Positions 8,558 to 17,170 of a stretch of DNA of 64,000 nt are shown here, one piece after another. The position numbers and the translations under genes were made by a program. Source of the DNA: an uncultured bacterium (lineage in GTDB: Bacteria > Verrucomicrobiota > Lentisphaeria > Victivallales > Victivallaceae); assembly GCA_900551245.1 (NCBI GenBank), contig URVC01000012.1, positions 19,113-83,112 of the forward strand, in the 5' to 3' direction. The notes beneath the pieces were generated by a model, which worked only from the letters and a program-made list of their open reading frames with translations, ran no database searches and was not told where the DNA came from. Each line of letters begins with the position of its first letter. The first letter of the stretch is position 1.

Positions 8558-11472
8558 ATCCGGTTGCCATCGAACACACGACACTCGCCCTCCCCTGGTA
8601 CGCTCCCGGCGACGACGATGTCGAACCGGCACTGCTGGCGGAGTTCACCCCCCGCCGGGCGCCGGTCTACCCCTACACGCTCAGCGAAGTGATTCAGTTC
8701 GGGAAGGAGGAGCGCATTTTTGAAGCGCTCACTCTGGAGAACGAATTTCTCAAGCTGACGATTCTGCCGGAGCTGGGCGGCCGCCTCTACTCCGCATTCG
8801 ACAAGCTCCACCGTCAGGAGATGTTCTACCGCAACCCGGTGATCCGCCCCGGCCTCTTCGCGGTGCGCGGCGCCTGGCCCGCGGTCGGCGTGGAGTTCAA
8901 CTTCCCCAACAGCCACAACGCGCAGACGCTGGAAAAAGTGCAGTGCCGCACCGCCATCCATCCGGATGGTTCCGCCTCGGTGACCGTCGGCGATCTCGAA
9001 CTGGTCAGCCGGATGGAGTGGGCGGTCACGATCACGCTCCATCCCGGCGTCGCGGCGATCGACATCGAGACGAAGCTCTGCAACCCGACCTCCGATCCGC
9101 ACCGCTTCTACTACTGGATGAACGCGGCCTGCCCGGTCTGGGAGGAGTCGGAGTTCATCTTTCCGCCGACCACCCGGCGGCTGCTCACCCACCCGCCGAT
9201 GGATGCTTCGCGTCTCGACCGGCTGGATTATCCGATCCACCGCGGCGTCGACGTGAGCCGGTTCGGGAACATCCATCAGCACTTCCCGGTCTTCGCCGAG
9301 TCGATGCACGAGGACTTCTTCGGCATCTACCACCACAGCCGCAACTTCGGCGTCGTTCATCACGCCGACCACCGCCTGGTGCGCGGGCGCAAGATCTGGA
9401 CCTTCGGCTGTGCCCGCGACGGCCGGGTGTTCATCGATCAGCTCTCCGACGACCATCTGGACTACTGTGAACTCCAGACCGGCCCCTTCTCGCTGCAGTC
9501 CGACTACCGGCTGCTCGAACCGGGGCGGACGCTGATTCAGCGCGACCGCTGGTTTCCGGTGGCGGAGACCGGCGGATTCAACCTCGCCGGCCGGGACTTC
9601 GCGGCCCGCTTCGACCGGGCGGGAAAGAGTCTCCGCTTCCAGCCGGTGCGTGAACTCGGGCCCCTCACCGCCCGTCTGCTCCGCAACGGAACCGTCGTCG
9701 CCGAACAGGAGTTCCGCTCCGCCCCCGGCGGTGTCACCGAACTGAAATTCGCCGACACCGCGGCATGCGAAGTCGAAATCCGCGACGCGGCGGGCGGTCT
9801 GCTCGGCCGCAGTGAACTCGACACCATCTTTCCGGAACCCGATGCGCCGGCCGCGCCCCCCGTCTCCGGACGCGAATACCGCCTCGGCGTCTATGCGGAG
9901 GAACAGGGGCGCAACGGAGAAGCCGAACAGCACTATCTTGCCGGAGCGCCGCACGATCCGGAGTGTGCCGTCGCCGCCGCTCGGCTCGCCGCGATGAGCG
10001 GCCGCTCCGACGAAGCGGCAAATCGGCTCGAACTCGCCCGTCCGCTCCCGCCGAAGGGGAAACTTCTCCGCGCCCGGCTGGAACACTCTCCGGACAGCCG
10101 CCTCGCCCCGCTGCTCGACACCGAAGCGCTGCGCGACCGTGCCCTGCTGGAGATCGGCATCGGCTGTCTGCGCGAACGGCGGTTCGAATCGGCGGTGGAG
10201 ATCCTATCCGCGATGCATCCCACCGGCCGCGGCCTCGCCCTGCTCGCCGTCGCCGAACGTCATCTGGGGCGGGACAACACCGCCACGCTCGAACAGGCCG
10301 ACGCCTCCTTTCCCTTCACTCCGGTCGTCTGGGCCGAGAGCGGTTCCCGCCGGGCAGTCAACGGGGAATTCCTCCTCGAAGCGGTCTGCGAGTATCTCAA
10401 CTGCCGTCTCTACGAAGAGGCGTACCGCCTCCTCGACCGGATGCCGGAAGCTCTGCCGATCGCGCCCTACTACCGCGCCTGGCTGGCCGACAAACTGGGA
10501 CTCCCGGTGGAACTGCCCGGTCCGCAAGAACCCTGGGAGAAACAGTTTGCCTTCCGGGTCGAGGAGATCGCCATTCTCCGCTTCGCGCTGGAGCGCAATC
10601 CGCAGGACGAAAACGCCGCTTATCAGCTTGGCTGTCTCTACGCCGGTCTGAACCGCTGGAGCGAAGCGGTTCCGCTCTGGGAAGCGCTCCGGAAGAGACA
10701 CCGTGCCGCCGCCCGGCGCAACCTCGCCCTCTACTTCTGGAAGATCGCCGGCGACATCACCGCCGCGGAACGCTGTTACCGTGAAGCCGCCGCGGCCGCT
10801 CCCGGCGGCCGGACGCTCAGCGAATTCTCCCAGCTGCCCGGGGCGGCGCCGGAGACGCTCCTGCCCCTGCTGGAAGCGGGCGTGAAACATTTCCCCCGCG
10901 ACTGCCGCGTCAAACTCGCCCTCGCCCGGACCCTGCTTGCGGCAAAGCGTCCGGCGGAAGCGCTGGCGGTGATGGAGAACAACCGCTTCGTGCTCTGCGA
11001 AGGGAAGGTCGCCGCCCGCGGCATCTTCGAAACCGCCTGTTTCGCCCTCGGAGACGACGCGATGAAACGCCGCGCGTTCGACGAAGCGGTCCGCTGGTAC
11101 CTGAAAGCGACCGAATTCCCGGAAAACATCGGCATCGGCCGCCCCTCCGGCAACAAATCCGCCAAAGCGTACCGGCTCGCCGCCGAAGCGCTGGAAGCCG
11201 CCGGAAAACCGGCCGAAGCCCGCCGCGCACTCGATGCGGCCATGGCGGAGGGCGAGTGGATCGATTTCGAATTCTTCCCGCTCCGCAACGTCGTCTGGGA
11301 GTCGCCGGAAGCGGGAATCGATTTCGACTACTGGATCAACCTCGCCAACCGTGCCCTCGCCGCTGAACGGGGCGGAAATCCGGCGCTGGCGGAGACGCTC
11401 CGCCGGAGAATCCGGACCTTCCGGCAGCATCTCGAAGCGGAAGGGCGGGAGAGCTCCTGGCTCCGGGCCTGA
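8554..11472 (+). CDS. DUF5107 domain protein with tetratricopeptide repeats
   Basis: The 972-residue protein begins with a DUF5107 domain (about 45-330). This aldose-epimerase-like beta sandwich is recognised by LENEFLKLTILPELGGR, RPGLFAVRGAWPAVGVEFNF and the FYYWMNA segment. From about 430 to the end it consists of helical repeats of TPR character (for example NPQDENAAYQLGCLYAGLNRWSEAV). There is no signal peptide. DUF5107-TPR proteins occur in carbohydrate-utilisation clusters of Bacteroidetes and Firmicutes, but their reaction is unknown. The epimerase-like fold suggests binding or processing of a sugar. It overlaps the previous gene by 4 bases and closes the operon before a strong terminator. 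Confidence 0.8.
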   Translation: MNPVAIEHTTLALPWYAPGDDDVEPALLAEFTPRRAPVYPYTLSEVIQFGKEERIFEALTLENEFLKLTILPELGGRLYSAFDKLHRQEMFYRNPVIRPGLFAVRGAWPAVGVEFNFPNSHNAQTLEKVQCRTAIHPDGSASVTVGDLELVSRMEWAVTITLHPGVAAIDIETKLCNPTSDPHRFYYWMNAACPVWEESEFIFPPTTRRLLTHPPMDASRLDRLDYPIHRGVDVSRFGNIHQHFPVFAESMHEDFFGIYHHSRNFGVVHHADHRLVRGRKIWTFGCARDGRVFIDQLSDDHLDYCELQTGPFSLQSDYRLLEPGRTLIQRDRWFPVAETGGFNLAGRDFAARFDRAGKSLRFQPVRELGPLTARLLRNGTVVAEQEFRSAPGGVTELKFADTAACEVEIRDAAGGLLGRSELDTIFPEPDAPAAPPVSGREYRLGVYAEEQGRNGEAEQHYLAGAPHDPECAVAAARLAAMSGRSDEAANRLELARPLPPKGKLLRARLEHSPDSRLAPLLDTEALRDRALLEIGIGCLRERRFESAVEILSAMHPTGRGLALLAVAERHLGRDNTATLEQADASFPFTPVVWAESGSRRAVNGEFLLEAVCEYLNCRLYEEAYRLLDRMPEALPIAPYYRAWLADKLGLPVELPGPQEPWEKQFAFRVEEIAILRFALERNPQDENAAYQLGCLYAGLNRWSEAVPLWEALRKRHRAAARRNLALYFWKIAGDITAAERCYREAAAAAPGGRTLSEFSQLPGAAPETLLPLLEAGVKHFPRDCRVKLALARTLLAAKRPAEALAVMENNRFVLCEGKVAARGIFETACFALGDDAMKRRAFDEAVRWYLKATEFPENIGIGRPSGNKSAKAYRLAAEALEAAGKPAEARRALDAAMAEGEWIDFEFFPLRNVVWESPEAGIDFDYWINLANRALAAERGGNPALAETLRRRIRTFRQHLEAEGRESSWLRA

Positions 11473-11502
11473 GCCGCAGAGAGAGGCATTCCCCAACCGC
11501 CC

Positions 11503-11541
11503 CCGGCCGTTCCGCGTTTCCCGCGGGGCGGCCGGTTTTTT
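11503..11541 (+). terminator. Rho-independent terminator of the GH130 operon
   Basis: Stem CCGGCCG (11503-11509) with CGGCCGG (11529-11535), extended inward by CCGCG/CGCGG pairing, then six T (11536-11541). Strong and well placed 30 bases after the DUF5107 stop. Confidence 0.85.
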
Positions 11542-11569
11542 GTCTGCCGCGAAAAGAACGGCGCGGAAG

Positions 11570-11597
11570 TTGAAAAATCCCGCGGCGGCAGTATATT
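11570..11597 (+). promoter_or_regulatory. Promoter of the glucuronokinase-galU operon
   Basis: TTGAAA (11570-11575), 16-base spacer, TATATT (11592-11597), 34 bases before the ATG at 11632. Confidence 0.75.
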
Positions 11598-11631
11598 ATC
11601 AGACGTCGATCGAAAACCAGGTAAGAATTGC

Positions 11632-12651
11632 ATGATCATCAAAACCACAGCCTACCCGCGGGCCGCTCTGGTGGGGAACCCTTCCGACGGATATTACGGC
11701 AAGACCATCGCTTTCGTCTTCCGCAACTACTCCGCCGATGTGGAACTGTATGAAACTCCGGAACTGGAGCTCCTCCCGGCAAAGCGCGACGACAACCGCT
11801 TCAACAATCTGGAGGCGCTCGCCGCCGACGTCGAACTCTACGGCTACTACGGAGGAATCCGTCTGCTCAAGGCGGCGGCGAAAATCTTCCGCGACCACTG
11901 CCGCAGAATCGGAATCCACCTGGAGGAGAAGAACTTCACCATGCGCTACCGGAGCACGATTCCGAACCGACTCGGGCTGGCCGGGTCGTCGGCGATCATC
12001 ACCGCCGCCATGCGCGCGATGTTCCGCTTCTACGGGCTCTCCGTCGAACCGGCGGTGCTGGCCAACCTCGTGCTCGCCACCGAACGGGATGAACTGAACA
12101 TCCCCGCCGGCCTGCAGGACCGGGTGGCTCAGGCTTACAACACGCCGGTCTTCATGGATTTCGACCGCGAACACATGCTCCGCCACGGCGTCGGGCGCTA
12201 CGAGCCGATCACCATTCCGGAGGATCTCAATCTCTACGTCGCCTACCGGACCGACCTGGCGGAGGGCTCCGAAGTGCTCCACAGCCGGCTGCGCGGCGAC
12301 TACGACGCCGGAGTGCCGCGGGTGCTCGACGCCATGCGCGAATGGGGCGACCTCACCTGCCGCGTCCGCGAAGCGATCGAGCGACACAACTACACCGCCC
12401 TGCCCGCTCTGCTCAACCGGAACTTCGATCTGCGCTGCGAAGTCTGTTCGGAAGCGATCAGCGAAAAGAATCTGCAGATGGTGCAGGCGGCCCGGTCGAC
12501 CGGCGCATCCGCCAAGTTCACCGGCTCCGGCGGCGCGATCATCGGCACCTACGAGGACGAGGCGATGTTCCGCCGCCTCGAAGAGGTGCTCCACCGGAAC
12601 CGGATCAACGTCATCAAACCGGAAATCGTCACCGAAGGAGAGACGCTGTGA
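11632..12651 (+). CDS. GHMP-family sugar kinase, glucuronokinase-like
   Basis: The 339-residue GHMP kinase has the ATP-binding motif GLAGSSA at 115-121, an N-terminal PRAALVGNPSD substrate segment, and the C-terminal SAKFTGSGGAIIGTY motif. Compared with family members I remember, it is closest to plant glucuronokinase: LAGSSAI in place of the usual GLGSSAA, MDFDREHM followed by a GVGRYEPI segment, and NRNFDLRCEV. That enzyme makes D-glucuronate 1-phosphate from glucuronate and ATP. The next gene, overlapping by 4 bases (GTGA), is a UTP-sugar-1-phosphate uridylyltransferase. Together the two would convert free glucuronate to UDP-glucuronate. A different 1-phosphate-forming sugar kinase (for example for a heptose) remains possible. 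Confidence 0.75.
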   Translation: MIIKTTAYPRAALVGNPSDGYYGKTIAFVFRNYSADVELYETPELELLPAKRDDNRFNNLEALAADVELYGYYGGIRLLKAAAKIFRDHCRRIGIHLEEKNFTMRYRSTIPNRLGLAGSSAIITAAMRAMFRFYGLSVEPAVLANLVLATERDELNIPAGLQDRVAQAYNTPVFMDFDREHMLRHGVGRYEPITIPEDLNLYVAYRTDLAEGSEVLHSRLRGDYDAGVPRVLDAMREWGDLTCRVREAIERHNYTALPALLNRNFDLRCEVCSEAISEKNLQMVQAARSTGASAKFTGSGGAIIGTYEDEAMFRRLEEVLHRNRINVIKPEIVTEGETL

Positions 12652-13595
12652 AACAGACAATCCGCAAAGCCGTTCTCCCCGCCGCCGGATTCGGCACGCG
12701 CTTTCTCCCCTTCACCCGGGCGGTTCCGAAGGAGATGATTCCGCTGGTGGACAAGCCGGTGATCCAGTACGTGGTCGAAGAGGCCGCGGCCTCGGGCATC
12801 GAAGAGATTCTGATCGTCACCAGTTCCGGCAAAAACGCGATCCAGGAGCATTTCAACCCGGCCCACGCCCTGGAAGCCCGGCTCGAAGCGACCGGCAAAA
12901 CGGCGCTTCTGGAAGAGCTCCGCGCCATCGACTCCCTGGCCGACATCCACTACATCTACCAGCAGCAGCTCAACGGGCTCGGCGACGCGGTCCTCCGCGC
13001 GCAGTCGTTCGTCGGCGACGAGCCCTTTGCGGTGCTGCTGGCTGATACGGTGCTCGACTCGCACACCGGCCGCCCGGTCATCGGCCAGCTCATCGACGCC
13101 TTCGAGGAGTACGGCGGCCCGGTCACCGCGCTCGAAGAGGTGCCGCTCGAGCGGATCAGCCGCTACGGCGTCATCGACGGCGAGGAGATCGGTGACAGCG
13201 GCATCTATTGTGTCCGCGACTTCGTCGAGAAACCCGCCCCGGAGGAGGCGCCCAGCCGCCTCGCCATCGCGTCGCGCTACCTCTTCACGCCGGAGATCTT
13301 CGACGAACTCCGGCACACCGCGCGCGGCAAAGGCAATGAAATCCAGCTCACCGACGCCATGCGCCAACTGGTCAGGAAACGCCCGATGTTCGGCCGCCGG
13401 ATCGCCGGCGCCCGTTACGACCTCGGCAGCAAGACCGGGTTCCTCCGCGCCACGGTCGAATTCGGACTCCGCCGGCCGGAGTTCCGCGAATCGTTCGCCG
13501 CGTTCCTGCGCGAAATTGCCGGGCAGCTGCCCGGAGCGCCCTCAGAAAACGGCGCTGAACCACACAAGACAGAAAGAGAGAATACATCGTGCTGA
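12648..13595 (+). CDS. galU: UTP-glucose-1-phosphate uridylyltransferase (GalU type)
   Basis: The 315-residue nucleotidyltransferase has KAVLPAAGFGTRFLPFTRAV and PKEMIPLVDKPVIQYVVEEA at the N terminus, which bind UTP and sugar phosphate. It also has LGDAVLRAQSFVGDEPFAVLLADT in the middle and RYDLGSKTGFLRA near the end, all diagnostic of bacterial GalU. It forms a UDP-sugar from UTP and a sugar 1-phosphate. The GTG at 12648 is the only sensible start and overlaps the kinase stop. The operon with a glucuronokinase-like gene suggests that glucuronate 1-phosphate may be a substrate instead of, or beside, glucose 1-phosphate. The next gene begins 7 bases before this one ends. Confidence 0.9.
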   Translation: MKQTIRKAVLPAAGFGTRFLPFTRAVPKEMIPLVDKPVIQYVVEEAAASGIEEILIVTSSGKNAIQEHFNPAHALEARLEATGKTALLEELRAIDSLADIHYIYQQQLNGLGDAVLRAQSFVGDEPFAVLLADTVLDSHTGRPVIGQLIDAFEEYGGPVTALEEVPLERISRYGVIDGEEIGDSGIYCVRDFVEKPAPEEAPSRLAIASRYLFTPEIFDELRHTARGKGNEIQLTDAMRQLVRKRPMFGRRIAGARYDLGSKTGFLRATVEFGLRRPEFRESFAAFLREIAGQLPGAPSENGAEPHKTERENTSC

Positions 13596-15163
13596 ACACA
13601 TTGAAAAAAGCGTTGAAGTCCCTGCTGGGCGGCAATGCCCGCTCAGTCACCGTCACCATTGAAACCAAAGAGAGCGGAAAGGCGAAGAATTCCGGCCAGC
13701 GCCGGGAGAAAACGCGCGACAAAAACCGCGCCAAAGAGCGGAACAAAGAGCAGGAAAAGGTGCGCGAGAAAGCCCCGAAACGGGAGCGCGCCGCCAAGGA
13801 AGCGCGTCCGCCGCGCGAACGCAAGCCGGCGGTCCGCCCCGAACCCGCAGCGGCGCCGAAGCCGGAACACCCGGCCGAACTGCGCGACGTGCCGCCCTGC
13901 GAAGGGAAGACCCGCTTCCTCGATCTGCCGCTCCACCCGGAGGTGCAGTTCGGCGTTCAGAACGCGGGGTTTGAATACTGCACGCCGATTCAGGCGATGA
14001 CCCTGCCCGCACTGCTCGAAGGGCGCGACCTCGCCGGAAAAGCCCAGACCGGAACCGGCAAGACCGCCGCCTTCCTGCTGGCGATTTTCACCCGGCTGCT
14101 CAACCACCCGGTGGAGAACCGCAAACCCGGCCGCGCCCGGGCGCTGGTGCTCGCCCCCACCCGGGAGCTCGCCATGCAGATCCACAAGGACGCCGAACAG
14201 CTCGGCGTCTTCACCGGCCTCTACAACGCGGTCGTCTTCGGCGGCATGGATCATGAAAAACAGCGCCGTTCACTCGACCGGCCGATCGACATCATCATCG
14301 GCACCCCCGGCCGGGTCATCGATTACTCGCGCGGCGGCAGTCTCGACCTCTCGCAGGTCGAAGTGCTGGTGATTGACGAGGCGGACCGGATGCTCGACAT
14401 GGGGTTCATTCCGGACGTCAAGCGGATCGTTTCCCAGCTGCCGCGCAAAGGAAAGCGTCAGACGCTGCTCTTCAGCGCCACCCTCGACGAACACATCCTG
14501 CGCCTCACCTCCGGCTGGCTGGCAGAACCGGTCATCGTCGAAAGCGAGCCGGAGAAGATGGTCAGCGAAAACATCGAGCAGACCTTCTACTCGGTGCTTC
14601 GGGAGGAGAAGCTCGCGCTGACGCTCTATCTGCTCGCCAACGAGCCTTACGACCGGGTGCTGATCTTCGGCAACCGCAAGGATGTCAATCTGCGGTTGCA
14701 GTACGATCTTGCGCGCTACGGCTATCAGGTGCCGGTGCTCTCCGGAGACATTCCGCAGGAGAAGCGGATCAAGATCCTCGAACGGTTCCGCGAAGGCACC
14801 GAAAAGGTGGTGATCGCCACCGACGTCGCCGCTCGCGGCATCCACGTCGACGACGTCTCGCTGGTGATCAACTACGACCTGCCGGAGCATGCGGAGGATT
14901 ATGTCCACCGCATCGGCCGCACCGGACGCGCCGGGCACTCCGGCAAATCGATCAGCTTCCTCTGCGAATACGGCGCCTACTATCTGCCGGATATTGAAAA
15001 GTTGCTCGACGTCCGCTTCTCCAGCATTCTGCCGACGGAGGAGATGCTGAAACTGCCGGAACCGGTGCAGGGAGCCAAGCTGCCCCGGCGCGAACCGGAG
15101 GCGGCCCGGCACAGCGGACACCGCGGCGGTTCCGGCCGGGGCCGCGGAGGGCGTCGCCGGTGA
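13589..15163 (+). CDS. DEAD-box ATP-dependent RNA helicase
   Basis: The 524-residue helicase has a highly charged Lys/Arg/Glu N-terminal extension (about 20-95), then the Q motif (YCTPIQ), motif I AQTGTGKT (152-159), PTRELA, DEAD (263-266) and SAT. The second RecA lobe follows with VATDVAARGIHVDDV and HRIGRTGRAG. A Gly/Arg-rich tail (GGSGRGRGGRR) resembles the RNA-binding tails of RhlB/RhlE/CsdA-like proteins. Probable roles are RNA unwinding in ribosome assembly or decay. The start is a GTG overlapping galU by 7 bases, so it shares that transcript. A GC hairpin follows the stop. Which DEAD-box subfamily it belongs to is not clear. Confidence 0.93.
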   Translation: MLNTLKKALKSLLGGNARSVTVTIETKESGKAKNSGQRREKTRDKNRAKERNKEQEKVREKAPKRERAAKEARPPRERKPAVRPEPAAAPKPEHPAELRDVPPCEGKTRFLDLPLHPEVQFGVQNAGFEYCTPIQAMTLPALLEGRDLAGKAQTGTGKTAAFLLAIFTRLLNHPVENRKPGRARALVLAPTRELAMQIHKDAEQLGVFTGLYNAVVFGGMDHEKQRRSLDRPIDIIIGTPGRVIDYSRGGSLDLSQVEVLVIDEADRMLDMGFIPDVKRIVSQLPRKGKRQTLLFSATLDEHILRLTSGWLAEPVIVESEPEKMVSENIEQTFYSVLREEKLALTLYLLANEPYDRVLIFGNRKDVNLRLQYDLARYGYQVPVLSGDIPQEKRIKILERFREGTEKVVIATDVAARGIHVDDVSLVINYDLPEHAEDYVHRIGRTGRAGHSGKSISFLCEYGAYYLPDIEKLLDVRFSSILPTEEMLKLPEPVQGAKLPRREPEAARHSGHRGGSGRGRGGRRR

Positions 15164-15171
15164 AAACGAAA

Positions 15172-15199
15172 CGGGCGCGCAAATCAAACTGCGCGCCCG
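15172..15199. terminator. GC-rich hairpin between helicase gene and tRNA-Gly
   Basis: A near-perfect inverted repeat, CGGGCGCGCA at 15172-15181 with TGCGCGCCCG at 15190-15199. It lies between the + helicase gene and the 3' end of the - strand tRNA. On the - strand it is followed by TTTCGTTTTC, so it may end tRNA transcription. On the + strand the T run is missing. Confidence 0.5.
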
Positions 15200-15216
15200 G
15201 AACATGGACAAAAAAA

Positions 15217-15290
15217 TGGAGCGGGTGACCGGAGTCGAACCGGCGTCGCCAGCTTGGGAAGCTGGAGCATGACCGTTTTGCTACACCCGC
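15217..15290 (-). tRNA. tRNA-Gly (anticodon CCC)
   Basis: A 74-base cloverleaf including an encoded CCA. The acceptor stem is GCGGGTG/CACCCGC with discriminator T, as usual for tRNA-Gly. The anticodon arm is CCAGC-TTCCCAA-GCTGG giving anticodon CCC. The T arm has GGTTCGACTCC. It reads GGG codons. It has its own promoter on the same strand, 19 bases upstream of the 5' end. Confidence 0.93.
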
Positions 15291-15308
15291 ATCGGTTGAA
15301 TGGTGGTA

Positions 15309-15336
15309 AATATAACCCGATCGTGCGGGATTTCAA
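15309..15336 (-). promoter_or_regulatory. Promoter of tRNA-Gly
   Basis: On the - strand TTGAAA (15331-15336), 16-base spacer, TATATT (15309-15314), 19 bases before the tRNA 5' end. The position is right for a stable-RNA gene, which makes it a good anchor for the local promoter consensus. Confidence 0.8.
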
Positions 15337-15366
15337 GCCGGAATTTCAAGAAATCGGAGGATTCTT

Positions 15367-15768
15367 ATGAAAAAATGTGGAGGAATCGCACTCCTCGCCG
15401 CCGTCGCCCTTCTTTCCGTCGGCGGCTGCGGGCTCTTTCAGGAGGAGAAACGGCTGCCGTCGGAAGATATTGAAATCTTCCAGTTCTACCCGGAACTCAT
15501 CTCCGTGTTGAAAAATCCCGCCCTGCCCCCGAACAGCAAAGAGAAATATGAGGCCGCCCGGGAAATCATCCGCAAAGTGGACTTCAGTTTCACCCGGGAA
15601 TCCAAGACACTCAACGACATCTTCTTTTACGGAGACGCGATCATCGACTCGCCCAACACGCCGGACCACACCATCTCCTTCAACTATCAGTACGGCGATC
15701 ATTACGTGCGATTCCAGTTCTTCATGTACCGCAACTTCGTACTGCGCACCGAAGTGACCGAGAAATAA
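15367..15768 (+). CDS. Small lipoprotein of unknown function
   Basis: The 133-residue protein starts with a basic-hydrophobic signal ending in the lipobox VGGC (Cys at about 21), so it should be lipidated and anchored in the inner or outer membrane. The mature part has a possible amphipathic region and a final beta-rich stretch (HTISFNYQYGDHYVRFQFFMYRN is too long to be a repeat and shows alternating hydrophobicity). I recognise no family. The start is backed by CGGAGGA 6 bases upstream. It ends 1 base before the tadA-GNAT gene, so the two share a transcript, though no functional link is evident. Confidence 0.75.
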   Translation: MKKCGGIALLAAVALLSVGGCGLFQEEKRLPSEDIEIFQFYPELISVLKNPALPPNSKEKYEAAREIIRKVDFSFTRESKTLNDIFFYGDAIIDSPNTPDHTISFNYQYGDHYVRFQFFMYRNFVLRTEVTEK

Positions 15769-15769
15769 G

Positions 15770-17086
15770 ATGGGTTCCGCCGCGGAGGATCAACGCTTCA
15801 TGCGCGCCGCCCTGGCGGAGGCGGAACGCGCCGCAGCCGAGGGGGAGGTCCCGATCGGCGCCGTGGCGGTCCGTGACGGCAGGATCATCGCCTCCGCCCG
15901 CAACCGGGTGGAGGCATCCGGGTCCGCCGTCGCCCACGCCGAATTCGAACTGCTCCGCGCCGCCGAAGCCGCGGTCGGCGGCCGCCGGATGGACGAGGTT
16001 GACTTCTACGTCACCAAAGAGCCCTGCCCGATGTGCGCCGGAATGCTGGTCAACGCCCGGGTCCGCCGGGTGGTCTTCGGCATCGGCGACCCGCATGGCG
16101 GCGGTTGCGGCGGCGCGCTCGACGTCACCGGCCACCCCGGAATGCTCTGGCATGTCGCGGTCACCGGCGGCGTTCTCGCCGACGAATGCCGCCGCCTGCT
16201 CGAAACCTTTTTCCGGGACGCGCGGAAAAAAAAGGCCCCCCTCCCCGGCAACATCCGGATGCGCAACTTCCAGCGCGACGCCTACGGCATCGAATTGAAC
16301 AAACTTCTGCGCGACGCCTTCGGTCGCGACCTGACGCAATGGTTCCGCTGGAAGGTGTGGAACAACCATTTTGAAAGCTACTCGATCGCCCGGCCGAATT
16401 CCGAATTGATCGCCCACACCGGCGTGTTCCGCCTGCAGTTGCACCTCGGCGGCGAACATTTTCCCGTCGTCGTGCTCGCCGCCATCGCCACCGCCCGGGC
16501 GGAGCGAGGCCGCGGCCACATCCGGAAACTTCTGGGAGCCGTGCTGGAGCGCTGTGCAGACACCCCGGTTCTGCTCACAGCGCCCTCCGCCGCGGCCACC
16601 TTTCTGCAAAAATTCGACTTCCGCCCGGTGCAGGAACAGCAACCGGTGGCGGAAATCGTCTCCGGCAACCCCGCCGTTTGCGGCAGAAAACTCACCACCG
16701 AAGAGGCCCGCCCCCTGCTGGAACAGAACCGCTGTGACAGCTCCGCCTTCAGAGCGGAAGAGGCTCTGCCGCTCGAACTGCTGCGCCTCTGCGGCGGCTG
16801 GGCGGATCAGCTCCTCCTGCTCCGCGACGGCCTCGCCGCCGCCTGTCACCGGAGGGGGGAGACACTCCATCTGGGCGGTCTCTTCGGCCCGAATCCGGCC
16901 AGCTGGGAGGAGCTGGTCACTCTCCTGCCGCTTTCCGGCGTCCGCCGGGTGGAGTTCGGGTTCGCGCCCGAGATCCCCGGCGTACCGATCCACTGGGTGG
17001 AGCCATCTCCGGCCCGCCGGGTGTTTCTCCGCGGGGAACTCCCCCTGCCCGTGCCCTTCCATTTCCCGGAATCGCTGGAATTCTGA
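15770..17086 (+). CDS. TadA-type tRNA adenosine deaminase fused to a GNAT-like domain
   Basis: Residues 1 to about 155 form a complete TadA-like deaminase. The catalytic HAE motif is at 56-58 and the zinc site PCPMC at 85-89. TadA converts A34 to inosine in tRNA-Arg(ACG). Residues about 165-438 are an extra domain that TadA normally lacks: NIRMRNFQRDAYGIELNKLL, later AAIATARAERGRGHIRKLL. The latter has the R-G-x-G acetyl-CoA loop of GNAT acyltransferases and recalls the Eis-like subgroup. Normal TadA is about 150-170 residues, so this is a true in-frame fusion with no stop or frameshift at the joint. It may be the cell's only TadA. The role of the second half is unknown. Confidence 0.85.
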   Translation: MGSAAEDQRFMRAALAEAERAAAEGEVPIGAVAVRDGRIIASARNRVEASGSAVAHAEFELLRAAEAAVGGRRMDEVDFYVTKEPCPMCAGMLVNARVRRVVFGIGDPHGGGCGGALDVTGHPGMLWHVAVTGGVLADECRRLLETFFRDARKKKAPLPGNIRMRNFQRDAYGIELNKLLRDAFGRDLTQWFRWKVWNNHFESYSIARPNSELIAHTGVFRLQLHLGGEHFPVVVLAAIATARAERGRGHIRKLLGAVLERCADTPVLLTAPSAAATFLQKFDFRPVQEQQPVAEIVSGNPAVCGRKLTTEEARPLLEQNRCDSSAFRAEEALPLELLRLCGGWADQLLLLRDGLAAACHRRGETLHLGGLFGPNPASWEELVTLLPLSGVRRVEFGFAPEIPGVPIHWVEPSPARRVFLRGELPLPVPFHFPESLEF

Positions 17087-17095
17087 GCAAAAAAA

Positions 17096-17123
17096 TTGAA
17101 TTTCCGCAAAAAAGCACTATATT
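17096..17123 (+). promoter_or_regulatory. Promoter of the membrane Ser/Thr kinase
   Basis: TTGAAT (17096-17101), 16-base spacer, TATATT (17118-17123), directly after the tadA-GNAT stop. Confidence 0.7.
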
Positions 17124-17170
17124 GATCGAATATCATTTCAACTGAACTGCGGCAACCCCGGAGCTGAATT

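Noticed and set aside
6611..10086. Long antisense frames across the glycan operon (609 and 571 codons)
   Set aside because: They mirror well-supported genes in high-GC DNA and lack starts with ribosome sites and any domain signature.
13643..14254. 203-codon - strand frame over the helicase N terminus
   Set aside because: Antisense to a Lys/Arg-rich stretch, which gives a Leu/Phe-rich shadow; no start signal.
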